From assembly GCA_029008095.1 (NCBI GenBank), contig JAQXJB010000041.1:1-36263 (forward strand): 36,263 nt of DNA. The letters are read 5' to 3'. A program made the position numbers and the translations under genes. The notes beneath the pieces are model-generated. The model was not told the origin of the DNA. It saw only the letters and a program-made list of their open reading frames with translations, and made no database searches. Positions 7,785 through 22,719 of the stretch are shown piece after piece (positions within the stretch are counted from its first letter, which is position 1; each line of letters starts with the position of its first letter). Source of the stretch: Clostridiales bacterium. GTDB taxonomy: Bacteria; Bacillota; Clostridia; Oscillospirales; Oscillospiraceae.

Positions 7785-7849
7785 GGCGTTGTTGAGAGAT
7801 GGGCATTTACGGAAAAGGAACTTTTGACAGATTAAAGTTCAAAACAGCA

Positions 7850-8554
7850 TCAGCACGCGGCCTCAAGCTTGGACTCAAAGAACCGGGCGAAGGTGTCCTG
7901 TATAAGCTGCTGCCCCTTTTCGTTGGGATGGATGCCGTCGGAGCAGAAAAGCTTCTCCATCTGGCGCTCGGCAAGAAAGGCACTGCGCAGATCGATGAGC
8001 GGGGTCTGAAAGCGCTCGGCAAGCTGTTCCACCGCGCGGGAATAGCGCTCCTGATAGCGGTAAATGGCGTTTGCGTCTCCCAGCCAGCTCAGTATGTTCT
8101 CCCGGCTCAGACCGTTGCGGCATATCCAATTCAGGTAGCGCTCGGAGCAGAGAGGCGGCAGGGTGGTGAGCACGGGGACGATGCCCTTGCCATTCAAAAA
8201 TTCGATAGCCCCTGCGTAAAGCTCGGTGAAGCGCTCTATGGGAGTGTGGGGCTGGTGCTCGGCCTCCGGCTCTGCGGATACCTGCGCCCAATCAAAATCG
8301 CAGTCGTTGCCGCCGTATTCCAATATCACCGTGCCGCAGTCCGGCTCTCTGTCTATGGTGCGCTGAAGAACGCCAAAACCCTTTTCGAGAGTGCAGCCGA
8401 AGCGGGAGCGGTTTTCTATGCTGAGCCCGAAGCGCTTTGCCAGGGCGTCTATCCCAAGAATGTTGCTTACCTTATAGCGCGCGTCGCTCTCGCTGAGCAC
8501 AACTCCCTTCATGATGGAGTCTCCGAAAATCATTATGTGGTCCTTCAGCTTCAT
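7850..8554 (-). CDS. SGNH/GDSL-family hydrolase, probably cytoplasmic
   Basis: The 234-residue protein carries the SGNH hydrolase blocks: GDSI at 11-14 (nucleophile Ser13), a Gly in the CTLEKGFG region (block II), GGND at 81-84 (Asn83) and DGIHPN at 206-211 (Asp206, His209). Members are esterases, lipases, thioesterases or carbohydrate deacetylases; the substrate cannot be told here. There is no signal peptide, so it should act inside the cell. Start ATG 8554 has AAGGAGG eight bases upstream. It diverges from the DUF1836 regulator. A promoter lies at 8591-8619 and an operator-like palindrome falls in its leader, suggesting control by that neighbour. Confidence 0.9.
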   Translation of the reverse strand: MKLKDHIMIFGDSIMKGVVLSESDARYKVSNILGIDALAKRFGLSIENRSRFGCTLEKGFGVLQRTIDREPDCGTVILEYGGNDCDFDWAQVSAEPEAEHQPHTPIERFTELYAGAIEFLNGKGIVPVLTTLPPLCSERYLNWICRNGLSRENILSWLGDANAIYRYQERYSRAVEQLAERFQTPLIDLRSAFLAERQMEKLFCSDGIHPNEKGQQLIQDTFARFFESKLEAAC

Positions 8555-8569
8555 AGCATTGGCCTCCTT

Positions 8570-8584
8570 GTAACATATGGTTAC
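8570..8584. promoter_or_regulatory. Operator-like inverted repeat in the SGNH hydrolase leader
   Basis: GTAAC (8570-8574) and GTTAC (8580-8584) flank a 5-bp centre between the -10 box and the ribosome site of the leftward gene. This position would let a bound protein block transcription. Confidence 0.3.
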
Positions 8585-8590
8585 TAATAC

Positions 8591-8619
8591 TATATAACAC
8601 GATAATGAAAAAATGTCAA
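8591..8619 (-). promoter_or_regulatory. Promoter for the SGNH hydrolase gene
   Basis: On the minus strand TTGACA (8619-8614) is followed after 17 bp by TATATA (8596-8591). The leader is about 35 bases. Confidence 0.6.
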
Positions 8620-8656
8620 TGCGGTTTTGAAAAATTCATATTTTGTTTTCAAATAC

Positions 8657-8685
8657 TTGTAATTTGCCGTGAAATGTGTTATCAT
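8657..8685 (+). promoter_or_regulatory. Promoter for the DUF1836 gene
   Basis: TTGTAA (8657-8662) and TATCAT (8680-8685) are separated by 17 bp. Transcription would begin at or just before the AAGGAGG ribosome site (8692-8698), giving a very short leader. Confidence 0.5.
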
Positions 8686-8705
8686 GCGGGAAAGGAGGAA
8701 TAGGC

Positions 8706-9233
8706 ATGGATATTATGGAAAAAACAAAAGCCGCCTGCGATGCCATATGCGAGCTGCATCTGCCCCGCTGGGATGAACTGCCGGATATAGAACTGTATAT
8801 GGATCAGGTCATCGCCCTTATGGGCAAGTATATGCGGGATTTCACCGCCGAGGGCGATAAGCTGCTTACTCCCTCTATGGTCAATAACTATGTCAAGATG
8901 GGCATCATGCCCGCCCCGGTGAAGAAAAAATATTCCCGCAGTCATCTGGCTCACCTTGTTGTTATCTGCGTTATGAAGCAGGTTATTCCAATGGCTTTTA
9001 TACACAGCTTCATCCGCACCGGCCTTAAAGAGCTCACGGAGCAGCAGCTTCTGGATATGACCGCGGATTATTATGAGGTAGCCGCCTCCCACGCCGCCGA
9101 ACGTACCCGGGAACGCACGGCAGCCATCGAGTTTGAGGGCGAGACCGGCGTGAACATTCTTGCCGCCTCCTGCGCGATCCGCTCACAGATCGAGCTGAGA
9201 TTGGCGGAGATGCTGACGGCGGATATAAAATAA
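8706..9233 (+). CDS. DUF1836 protein, MerR-like HTH candidate regulator
   Basis: The 175-residue protein matches the DUF1836 family of Firmicutes. The central segment, LTPSMVNNYVKMGIMPAPVKKKYSR-like (about residues 54-78), resembles the helix-turn-helix and wing of MerR-type regulators, and is followed by LAHLVVICVMKQVIPM. The family is thought to regulate transcription, but targets and ligands are not known to me. ATG 8706 is preferred over an upstream TTG-type start at 8676 because AAGGAGG (8692-8698) is correctly spaced. The divergent SGNH hydrolase is the natural candidate target. The C-terminal part is helical with no recognisable ligand site. Confidence 0.85.
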   Translation: MDIMEKTKAACDAICELHLPRWDELPDIELYMDQVIALMGKYMRDFTAEGDKLLTPSMVNNYVKMGIMPAPVKKKYSRSHLAHLVVICVMKQVIPMAFIHSFIRTGLKELTEQQLLDMTADYYEVAASHAAERTRERTAAIEFEGETGVNILAASCAIRSQIELRLAEMLTADIK

Positions 9234-9298
9234 GCCGCGCCGCAAAAAACGGCAGTGCGCTTGTTTTGCTGCCTTCGGAGTCATCAAATGGATATGTA

Positions 9299-9333
9299 TG
9301 CCCGAAACGCGGATAGAGTCTGCGTTTCGGGCA
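9299..9333 (+). terminator. Terminator-like hairpin after the DUF1836 gene
   Basis: TGCCCGAAACGC (9299-9310) pairs perfectly with GCGTTTCGGGCA (9322-9333) across an 11-base loop. The following CATTTAT is a weak T-run, so termination efficiency is uncertain. The rest of the 9234-9397 gap shows no gene. Confidence 0.6.
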
Positions 9334-9397
9334 CATTTATGCGGACGGCGGATGGGCTCACCGCGCCAAAGTTAAATAGAATATCCCTTATTTATTA

Positions 9398-9426
9398 TGT
9401 ACATTTCAACGATGTTGTGATATAAT
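9398..9426 (+). promoter_or_regulatory. Extended -10 promoter for the LacI-family gene
   Basis: TGTACA (9398-9403), 17 bp, then TATAAT (9421-9426), preceded by the TGA of an extended -10 element. The leader is about 30 bases. Confidence 0.7.
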
Positions 9427-9460
9427 TCATTGAAGCGAGTACGAAAAGAGGAACAGAGTA

Positions 9461-10459
9461 TTGACAATTTATGATATCGCAAAGGAGGCGGGAGTGTCCG
9501 CCAGTACAGTTTCCCGCGTTATGAATAATAAGCCGGGGATCAGGGAGGAAACCCGGGAAAAAGTAATGTCCGTCGTGAATAAATATAACTTTGCGCCGGA
9601 CGAGACAGCCCGTGGCCTTGTCAAGCAGTCCACCAAGACGATCGGCCTGCTTATCGCTGACGTGCGTATAGCCTTTTATATGTACGGTATCCACGTTATT
9701 ATCAGCGAAATGGCAAAGCGTGGCTATTGCTGCATCCTGCTAAGCACCGGCGTGAGCAATGAGGAACGCGCCGAGTATATCAAGATACTCAGCCAGCGCA
9801 GGGTGGAGGGCGCCATCCTTATCGGCGCTGGCTATCAGTGCGATGAGGTCCGGGAGGCCATTGGGCTGTATATGAAGGACGTACCTGTGGTAATGATAAA
9901 CGGCCGGCTGGAAATGCCCAATGTTTACAGCGTTCTTACCGATGAACGGAGAAACACAGAGCTTTGCTTTGACTATATTTTCGGAAAGGGCTATAAGCAC
10001 CCGGCTTATGTAGGCTGCGGCAGTATGGTGAGCAACCAGAAAAGGCTTGCCGGACTTGCGGACAGCGTGGAAAAGCATGACCCGGCTCTGGGAGTTCCGG
10101 TGTATATCGGGGATGAAGCCATAGGCTTCGGATATGATATCACCCGCAGGGTGATGGAGGAGCATCCGGAGACCGACGCGGTATATTATTCAGCCGATTG
10201 CTTCGCCGTGGCCGGTATGCGTATGCTCGAGGAGATGGGTATGGACGTGCCGGAACGGATGGGAGTTATTACCGGGGAGGACTCCATTTATTCCACCATT
10301 GCCCATCCGTATATTACCGCCCTTGACGGAAGAATAAATGATATTTGTGTTATCGCCTGTCAGAACATGATAAAAATTCTCAGCGGCGCGGATGTGCCCA
10401 AGATCGTTACGCTGATGCCCGAGGTCATCGAAAGAGAAACAATGCGGGAAGTAAAATAA
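9461..10459 (+). CDS. LacI-family transcriptional regulator
   Basis: The 332-residue protein begins with a LacI helix-turn-helix (residues 1-25; YDIAKEAGVSASTVSRVMNN) and the hinge segment ending ETARGL. A periplasmic-binding-protein-like effector domain (about 58-325) follows. The start is TTG at 9461: AAGAGGA (9446-9452) lies about 8 bp upstream and the reading begins exactly at the HTH. The family usually represses sugar-uptake or catabolic genes in response to a sugar. No sugar gene is adjacent and the next gene is convergent, so this copy is an orphan and its target is unknown. It ends before the inverted repeat at 10477-10508. Confidence 0.93.
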   Translation: MTIYDIAKEAGVSASTVSRVMNNKPGIREETREKVMSVVNKYNFAPDETARGLVKQSTKTIGLLIADVRIAFYMYGIHVIISEMAKRGYCCILLSTGVSNEERAEYIKILSQRRVEGAILIGAGYQCDEVREAIGLYMKDVPVVMINGRLEMPNVYSVLTDERRNTELCFDYIFGKGYKHPAYVGCGSMVSNQKRLAGLADSVEKHDPALGVPVYIGDEAIGFGYDITRRVMEEHPETDAVYYSADCFAVAGMRMLEEMGMDVPERMGVITGEDSIYSTIAHPYITALDGRINDICVIACQNMIKILSGADVPKIVTLMPEVIERETMREVK

Positions 10460-10476
10460 TCAAATAAATTGCGAAA

Positions 10477-10508
10477 ACACCCTCCGGCAGCGCGCTGCCG
10501 GAGGGTGT
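10477..10508 (-). terminator. Intrinsic terminator of the leftward four-gene unit
   Basis: ACACCCTCCGGCAG (10477-10490) and CTGCCGGAGGGTGT (10495-10508) form a perfect 14-bp stem with loop CGCG. On the minus strand it is followed by TTTTCGC, so it best serves the TPR gene. The plus side lacks a T-run, but the hairpin may still stop the LacI transcript. Confidence 0.75.
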
Positions 10509-10582
10509 AAGCATGTCAACAGATATGATGGATCATGCGCAAAGCCTGAAACCTGAAATTTAAAAGGCTGTATAAGCCTTTC

Positions 10583-11542
10583 TCAGGACAGCTTTGCTTC
10601 GGCGGCCGCGGCCATATCGGAATACTTTTTGCTCATCTCCTCATTGCCAAGCTTGGAATAGGCGTAGGCGCAGTTGCGGCAGCCGATGACGAACTCCCGG
10701 TTTTCGCCGAAGATGAGGCGGGTCTTTTCGATAGCCTGCTCAAAGGTCTTGGCGGCCAGCTCTACGTTGCCCGCGTTGAAGGCGAAAAGCGCCTTGGTGT
10801 TCAGTCCGCCGGCGTAGTGGGGGTTCATGCCGCCGTCCAGCTCGCTGAAGATGGCCAGGGATTCGTCAAGCATTTTTTCAGCCTTTTCACGCTCGCCTAC
10901 ACTGTAATAGGCCATCGCGGCGTTGCTGAGGCTGGTGGCTATCTCGGCGTCATTGTCGGGAACAAGGCGCATATACTCAAGAGCCTTCTCAAAGCTCTCG
11001 GCCGCCTTGGCGTATTCCTTCATGTCCTGATATACAAGTCCCTCGTTGTTGAAAAGGCTGGCGGTGGAATAGGGGTCGTTCTTGCCGTTGGCTTCGAGAA
11101 TCTTCCGGGATTCGCCGAAGGCTTCGAGCGCCTTTTCGAAATCGCCCATAAGGCGGTAAGCACCGGCCAGATTGAGGGTGACGAGGGCGTAATTGTCGGA
11201 GCTGGTGAGTCCGCAGTCCTCCATTTCCTTCTTCAGGCGGGTGAAAGCATCGATGCACTCCGGCCAGCGGCTGATACCGCGGTAGAAGCAGGCCAGCTCA
11301 TTGAGCACAGCGATAAGGCCCTGGCTGCGGGAGACGATCCATTCCTTTTCGGCGTCGCTCAGAGTCTGGTCGTCAGTGTCGCAGCTGTCGCCGTCACCGC
11401 AGCAGCAACAGCCTGTGGAAATGAACATGGAGTTCTCCACGTTGCTGAGATAATCCAGCAGAAACTTTTCGGTGGCGTCGTTGTCATAGCGGGAATAGTA
11501 TCCGTCAAGTTCGTCATAAAAGGATTTGGTGTCAAAGCTCAT
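10583..11542 (-). CDS. Tetratricopeptide-repeat protein with a CCCC cluster
   Basis: A 319-residue soluble protein with no signal peptide or membrane segment. From about residue 110 onward it is built of TPR-like helical pairs (for example LVTLNLAGAYRLMGDFEKAL, SLFNNEGLVYQDMKEYAKAA, SLSNAAMAYYSVGEREKAEK), which usually bind proteins or peptides. Near the N terminus a short insertion reads STGCCCCGDGDSC, with Cys 45-48 and Cys54 followed by acidic residues. This may be a metal or Fe-S site or a disulfide cluster; its function is unknown. The start has GGAGG eight bases upstream. It follows the YkvI-like gene by only 3 bp and is the last gene before the terminator at 10477-10508. Confidence 0.88.
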   Translation of the reverse strand: MSFDTKSFYDELDGYYSRYDNDATEKFLLDYLSNVENSMFISTGCCCCGDGDSCDTDDQTLSDAEKEWIVSRSQGLIAVLNELACFYRGISRWPECIDAFTRLKKEMEDCGLTSSDNYALVTLNLAGAYRLMGDFEKALEAFGESRKILEANGKNDPYSTASLFNNEGLVYQDMKEYAKAAESFEKALEYMRLVPDNDAEIATSLSNAAMAYYSVGEREKAEKMLDESLAIFSELDGGMNPHYAGGLNTKALFAFNAGNVELAAKTFEQAIEKTRLIFGENREFVIGCRNCAYAYSKLGNEEMSKKYSDMAAAAEAKLS

Positions 11543-11545
11543 TTT

Positions 11546-12613
11546 TTATACCTCCACAGTGTTTAATTTTCTGATTTTTATAAAGTGTATCACTATCAGC
11601 GCCAGCACCACCGCGCCAATGTAGCCATATACGGGGTATACAGTGCCGATAAGCTCGCTGAAGCCGAGATTACTGCCCAGCCATGCCAGCAGGCTCAGGC
11701 CGCAGGAAAAGAGCAGCCGGTGCCTTGCGACAGGCTTGAAACGGGAGAAAAAGTTGGGAATGGGTACGAAAACGGACATGGACGCGCCGAACATGGCACA
11801 GAAAAGAAGAATGGCGTAAATGTATTCCACGGCCGGGTGCATGGCGGCACAGACGGCTATCATTGGCAGTTCGGTCGCCGCCGCTTCGGGAGAGGTCGCC
11901 ACGGCGAGAATAATGGCTGAGGATATGGCGCAGAGAACCGCGCAGCCGATGGCCGCGCCCGCCACGATGCTCCGGGTGCTTTTTGCCATCTGGCCCAGGG
12001 GGGCTATCACGCCGATAGCGCAGAGAAAATTATAGGATAGATATGTTCCCGCGGCGATGGGCCAATTTACCAGCAGAGGATTTTCGCTCACGCGCTCCGC
12101 GAAGCTGAGTCCATCGGAGCGAAGAACCGCCGCCAGAGATATGGCGATGGCCAGCAGCGTCAAAATTGGCATGACCCTGGAGAATATACCCACCAGCCCG
12201 CCTATTCCGCGTAAGGAAACGGCGGTGAGCGTGGCGCAGAATAGGATACTGAACACGGGCTTGCTCCAGGCCGCTCCGGTGATCTGCTCAGCCAGAGAGC
12301 CCGCTCCGGCGATCATGACTATGTATATGCCGAACATGAAGGAGACCTCGATTATGCCCAGCACGGTGCGAAGAGCGGGCGCATCCTTCCAATAAATGAC
12401 CTTCTCCATATCGGTCACGCCGGTCTTGCGGGCGATAAGCATCAGCAGCGCGGAGAATAAGCAGAGCAGGAGGGAGGCCAGTGCGGTGCCGCAAATGCCG
12501 CTTGCCCCGAAGGAACCGAAGAACTGCCACAGCTCCTGGCCGGAGACGAAGCCCGCTCCGAGAAAGCAGCCGGTAAAGGAAAATGCCAACTGCCAGGCTT
12601 TTATTTTTCTCAT
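11546..12613 (-). CDS. YkvI-family membrane protein (putative transporter)
   Basis: A 355-residue polytopic protein with about ten hydrophobic segments. The N terminus carries FLGAGFVSGQELWQFF (about 17-32), a Gly-rich broken first helix like that of YkvI proteins and other LeuT-fold carriers. Such proteins are presumed amino-acid or amine transporters, but no substrate is established. No Shine-Dalgarno sequence is visible before ATG 12613, so translation is probably coupled to the DUF169 gene, whose stop lies only 6 bp upstream. The TPR gene follows after 3 bp. The tight spacing argues for joint function. Confidence 0.85.
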   Translation of the reverse strand: MRKIKAWQLAFSFTGCFLGAGFVSGQELWQFFGSFGASGICGTALASLLLCLFSALLMLIARKTGVTDMEKVIYWKDAPALRTVLGIIEVSFMFGIYIVMIAGAGSLAEQITGAAWSKPVFSILFCATLTAVSLRGIGGLVGIFSRVMPILTLLAIAISLAAVLRSDGLSFAERVSENPLLVNWPIAAGTYLSYNFLCAIGVIAPLGQMAKSTRSIVAGAAIGCAVLCAISSAIILAVATSPEAAATELPMIAVCAAMHPAVEYIYAILLFCAMFGASMSVFVPIPNFFSRFKPVARHRLLFSCGLSLLAWLGSNLGFSELIGTVYPVYGYIGAVVLALIVIHFIKIRKLNTVEV

Positions 12614-12619
12614 GGCCGG

Positions 12620-13384
12620 TTACGGATTCTTTGCCCTTTCCGCAAGGTCTGCCAGAATGCCCTCAAACTCGGCGTAGTAGGCTTCCTTGCTCTTGTGACC
12701 CTCCAGCTCTATGGGCATCTCGTCCAAAGAGGCCAGAACGGTGGGGATCCAATGATAGGGAATGCATATCAGCACAATACCGTCGTCGTCATATAGCCTG
12801 CGGCCGTGAGGGCCGTGGACGAAAGCGGGGAGGATGAAGTTTATCTTGCCCGAGCGGAAGGGCTCTACCAGAAACCAGGCGCAGCCCATAACGGGGGTGC
12901 AGGTGGAGGTATACATCATACCGGTGGAATATGTAGCGGCGCGCATCACTATCTCCGCCACAGAGGGGCGGGCGCTTATGATGAGCACGTCAGGATTGAA
13001 GTTCATCTGCTCAACGGGCGCGAAGGAGACATAGTTGACGGAGCCCCGGTCCATGCGGGGAGTGAACTGATAGAAATGAGCGTTGGCGCGGGTCTCGTTG
13101 AAAACGCCGAGAGGCTTGCCTATCTGACCGCTGCAGGTCAGGCCGTCCATATCGGCCATGCCCAGTATTTTTTTGCCGACGCAGGTCTCGTTGTTCTCAT
13201 GGGAGAAGTAAAAGGCGGTGTTTTCGCGCTGAGATTTGCGGAACATCTCGCAGAGGGAGAGATTCTCGCTCATGTCCAGCATGGGGATGCCCTCGGGGCG
13301 GAAATAATCGAATTTTACGCCGATGGCGGGTTCTGTAAGATCAAGCTTTTTCAGAGGAGAGAAATCAGGGTTGGAGATAGACAT
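12620..13384 (-). CDS. DUF169-family protein
   Basis: A 254-residue cytoplasmic protein that fits DUF169 (COG2043): an early EPAIGVKF motif (19-26), Cys residues at 45, 68 and 84 in the contexts SLCEMF, ETCVGK and LTCSGQ, and a later YTSTCTPVMGCAWF segment. The biochemical role of the family is not established; the conserved cysteines suggest a metal or redox centre, which is inference. Of two close ATG codons, 13384 is chosen because AAGGAG is eight bases upstream of it but only two from 13390. It lies 36 bp after the glycosyltransferase gene and 6 bp before the YkvI-like gene. Confidence 0.85.
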   Translation of the reverse strand: MSISNPDFSPLKKLDLTEPAIGVKFDYFRPEGIPMLDMSENLSLCEMFRKSQRENTAFYFSHENNETCVGKKILGMADMDGLTCSGQIGKPLGVFNETRANAHFYQFTPRMDRGSVNYVSFAPVEQMNFNPDVLIISARPSVAEIVMRAATYSTGMMYTSTCTPVMGCAWFLVEPFRSGKINFILPAFVHGPHGRRLYDDDGIVLICIPYHWIPTVLASLDEMPIELEGHKSKEAYYAEFEGILADLAERAKNP

Positions 13385-13420
13385 CTGCATCGCTCCTTGT
13401 GTTTTTATTTTGTAAAGCTA

Positions 13421-14755
13421 TCATATCAAATTCTCGGGAGCTTGAACAGTACTTTTTTGATTTTTTGGTGCAAGTCCATCACTGAACAGCAGCATCAGAG
13501 AGAGCAGCAGGACGATTGCCAGCGCCCAGAAGCCCCAGCGCATGGGCAGGAAGAAACGGCCCTGCAAATAGGCGTGGTAGCCGAGCAGGGAGGCGAAAGC
13601 GCAGAGAGCCGGGAAGAACGCGGCCTTCGGGAAAACGAAGGCCACTGCCAGCGCCAGTACGTCAGCCATGAAGAAATAGCGTTCGTGCATGTGGGGCAGG
13701 AAAAGCGGTACGGCCAGAACGAAAATGAAGGCCGAAAGCAGCAGGGCGGCATCGCCCAGCCGCCCGCGGAGCAGAAAAAGCAGAATAAACATCGCGGCGC
13801 AGAAGGCGAAGGCGCAGATTATGCCTGTCGCGGAGGCTCCGGCGGGGTCGGCAACATGATAAAACAGAGAATAGACCGAGGGCGAATTGTAGTTCAGCGC
13901 ATTGCCCACGGTAGAGCCTTGGTTTACATATAACAGCAGTGTATCAAGCACCGGCCTGCCCGCGAGAATGGCAGGGGAAACGGCTGCGAAATAGACGGCG
14001 GGAAAGAGCGGGAGATGATAAAGCTTCAGCTTTCCGGTGAAAAGGAAAACCAGAAACACCGGGAAAATAAATATTGCCTGCAGCTTGAAGGAAAAGGACA
14101 GCGCCAGCGCCGCCATGGAAAGCCAGGGACGGCCGGACAGTATGAAATACAGGCTCAGTGCCGCCAGACCGGCGTAAATGCTGTCGCACTGTCCCCAATA
14201 GGCTCCGTTGAGCAGTACCGTGGGCAGCAGCAAGGTCACGGCGAAGGCTATCATATACCGAACCGGGCTGCCGGTGCAGCGCAGGACGAGCTTAGCCACG
14301 CTCACCGCCAGCAGCAGGTCGAAGCCCACCGAGAGCAGCTTGATGAGATAAAGCTCGCTCACGGGAATGTAGGAAAAGAGCGCGAGAAAGGTTAGATAGG
14401 GTATGTTGTAGTTGCCTATACTCCTGCCAAGCCCGGCGAATCCGCCGTTATCGCGGAAATACTGGGTCCAGGGCTTGAGAAAACTGACATAATCGCCGGT
14501 CTGCTTGTCGAAGCAGAGAACCCGCAGCAGGAGCAGAAGGTATGCGGCGATAAGCGCGGGGAGAAATATTTTCGCGTCGAACTCCGCTTTGCTCCGAAAA
14601 AGAGCGAAGAAAGCAAGCCCGGTGAATAATGTAAGACAGAGCGCGATGGTCAAAGCTGTGCCGATGCCCGCCGCGTCCAGCGTCAGAGATAGGGAGAGGG
14701 CGAGAACGGCAAATATGGGCAGGGAGCAGAGCGTGATGAATTTGTGCTGTTGCAT
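13421..14755 (-). CDS. GT-C-type membrane glycosyltransferase (Gpi18/mannosyltransferase-like)
   Basis: A 444-residue protein with about eleven hydrophobic segments. It has the layout of lipid-phosphate-sugar-dependent GT-C transferases: an acidic loop after the early helices with GDYVSFLKPW (87-96), YWGQCDSIYA (186-195), SFKLQAIF (222-229) and PHMHERYFF (354-362). These four motifs are typical of the bacterial relatives of Gpi18 mannosyltransferase (COG5542). It should move a sugar from a polyprenyl-phosphate donor on the outer face of the membrane; donor and acceptor are unknown. A GGAGG-type site lies about 8 bp before ATG 14755. It is the first gene of the leftward unit and is preceded by a leader that holds an intrinsic terminator. 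Confidence 0.85.
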   Translation of the reverse strand: MQQHKFITLCSLPIFAVLALSLSLTLDAAGIGTALTIALCLTLFTGLAFFALFRSKAEFDAKIFLPALIAAYLLLLLRVLCFDKQTGDYVSFLKPWTQYFRDNGGFAGLGRSIGNYNIPYLTFLALFSYIPVSELYLIKLLSVGFDLLLAVSVAKLVLRCTGSPVRYMIAFAVTLLLPTVLLNGAYWGQCDSIYAGLAALSLYFILSGRPWLSMAALALSFSFKLQAIFIFPVFLVFLFTGKLKLYHLPLFPAVYFAAVSPAILAGRPVLDTLLLYVNQGSTVGNALNYNSPSVYSLFYHVADPAGASATGIICAFAFCAAMFILLFLLRGRLGDAALLLSAFIFVLAVPLFLPHMHERYFFMADVLALAVAFVFPKAAFFPALCAFASLLGYHAYLQGRFFLPMRWGFWALAIVLLLSLMLLFSDGLAPKNQKSTVQAPENLI

Positions 14756-14845
14756 GGTGAGCCTCCGTTTGCCGCGCGCTCAGACGCATCGGCAGTATAC
14801 ATATAAATATATACCATCACAACGAAATATCAACAAAAAGAATAT

Positions 14846-14870
14846 AAAAAAAGTGAGGCGCGAACCTCAC
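14846..14870 (-). terminator. Intrinsic terminator inside the leader of the leftward unit
   Basis: On the minus strand GTGAGG (14870-14865), loop TTCGCG and CCTCAC (14858-14853) are followed by seven T's (14852-14846). It lies about 90 bp before the glycosyltransferase start and about 100 bp after the leftward promoter at 14977-15005, so it could act as an attenuator or end a short antisense RNA. Confidence 0.65.
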
Positions 14871-14893
14871 AACAGAAATTAATATTTTTATGC

Positions 14894-14922
14894 TTGACAA
14901 GCTCTGTAAATTATGGTAGAAT
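14894..14922 (+). promoter_or_regulatory. Sigma-A promoter for rpoBC
   Basis: TTGACA (14894-14899) and TAGAAT (14917-14922) are separated by 17 bp. The leader of about 180 bases before rpoB can pair TCCCTG (near 14938-14943) with CAGGGA (near 14987-14992). Confidence 0.85.
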
Positions 14923-14976
14923 GACTCGATAATTGCCTCCCTGTTGCCAGCGGACACTACCTCATCATTTGTGTCA

Positions 14977-15005
14977 ATTATAAAGTCAGGGACGTTAAAA
15001 GTCAA
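14977..15005 (-). promoter_or_regulatory. Leftward promoter facing the rpoB promoter
   Basis: On the minus strand TTGACT (15005-15000), 17 bp, then a perfect TATAAT (14982-14977). Its transcript would run across the rpoB start point and promoter towards the terminator at 14846-14870 and the glycosyltransferase gene. Confidence 0.6.
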
Positions 15006-15108
15006 TATATTTACATGCAATCGTTGAAGTTTGAATGAAATAGCAACAACGCATCCGCGCGTGTCACTACCGCGATCATCTACATTCTTTTACAGGGGTG
15101 ATAGCCAA

Positions 15109-22488
<7,380 letters not shown>

Positions 22489-22500
22489 TAATCACCCATC

Positions 22501-22533
22501 CCCCCCGGCAGCACTGCCGGGGGGCGTTTTTTC
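22501..22533 (+). terminator. Intrinsic terminator of rpoBC
   Basis: CCCCCCGGCA (22501-22510), loop GCAC, TGCCGGGGGG (22515-22524), then CGTTTTTT. This is a strong hairpin with a T-run. Confidence 0.93.
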
Positions 22534-22568
22534 CCTTACAATAAATAGAAAAAAATATAAAAAATTTG

Positions 22569-22597
22569 TTGACGAATTTGGTTTTCTCTGCTATAAT
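22569..22597 (+). promoter_or_regulatory. Sigma-A promoter for rpsL-rpsG-fusA
   Basis: TTGACG (22569-22574) and a perfect TATAAT (22592-22597) are separated by 17 bp. A leader of about 115 bases precedes rpsL. Confidence 0.88.
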
Positions 22598-22606
22598 CCA
22601 TTAATG

Positions 22607-22645
22607 TTGCCGTAGTGCGGCTTAGTGTAGCTATGCCTTCGGCAA
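22607..22645 (+). other. Possible structured leader of rpsL
   Basis: TTGCCG (22607-22612) can pair with CGGCAA (22640-22645). Two smaller hairpins compete with it: GCCG-TAGTG-CGGC (22609-22621) and TGCC-TTC-GGCA (22634-22644). Mutually exclusive folds in a ribosomal protein leader can mean feedback control, but the stems are short. Confidence 0.3.
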
Positions 22646-22719
22646 AAGTGTGATTTTGAGCGGATAAATCAAGAATTTTCTGCTTAAAATATACAAAAAC
22701 ACAGGAAAGGAGGAAACTT

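Noticed and set aside
12806-13933. 375-codon plus-strand frame opposite the DUF169 and glycosyltransferase genes
   Set aside because: It spans two clear minus-strand genes and has no ribosome site or family match.
14817-15020. 67-codon minus-strand frame in the rpoB/glycosyltransferase gap, considered as a leader peptide
   Set aside because: Its start lies upstream of the proposed leftward promoter and has no ribosome site. It also runs through the terminator hairpin.
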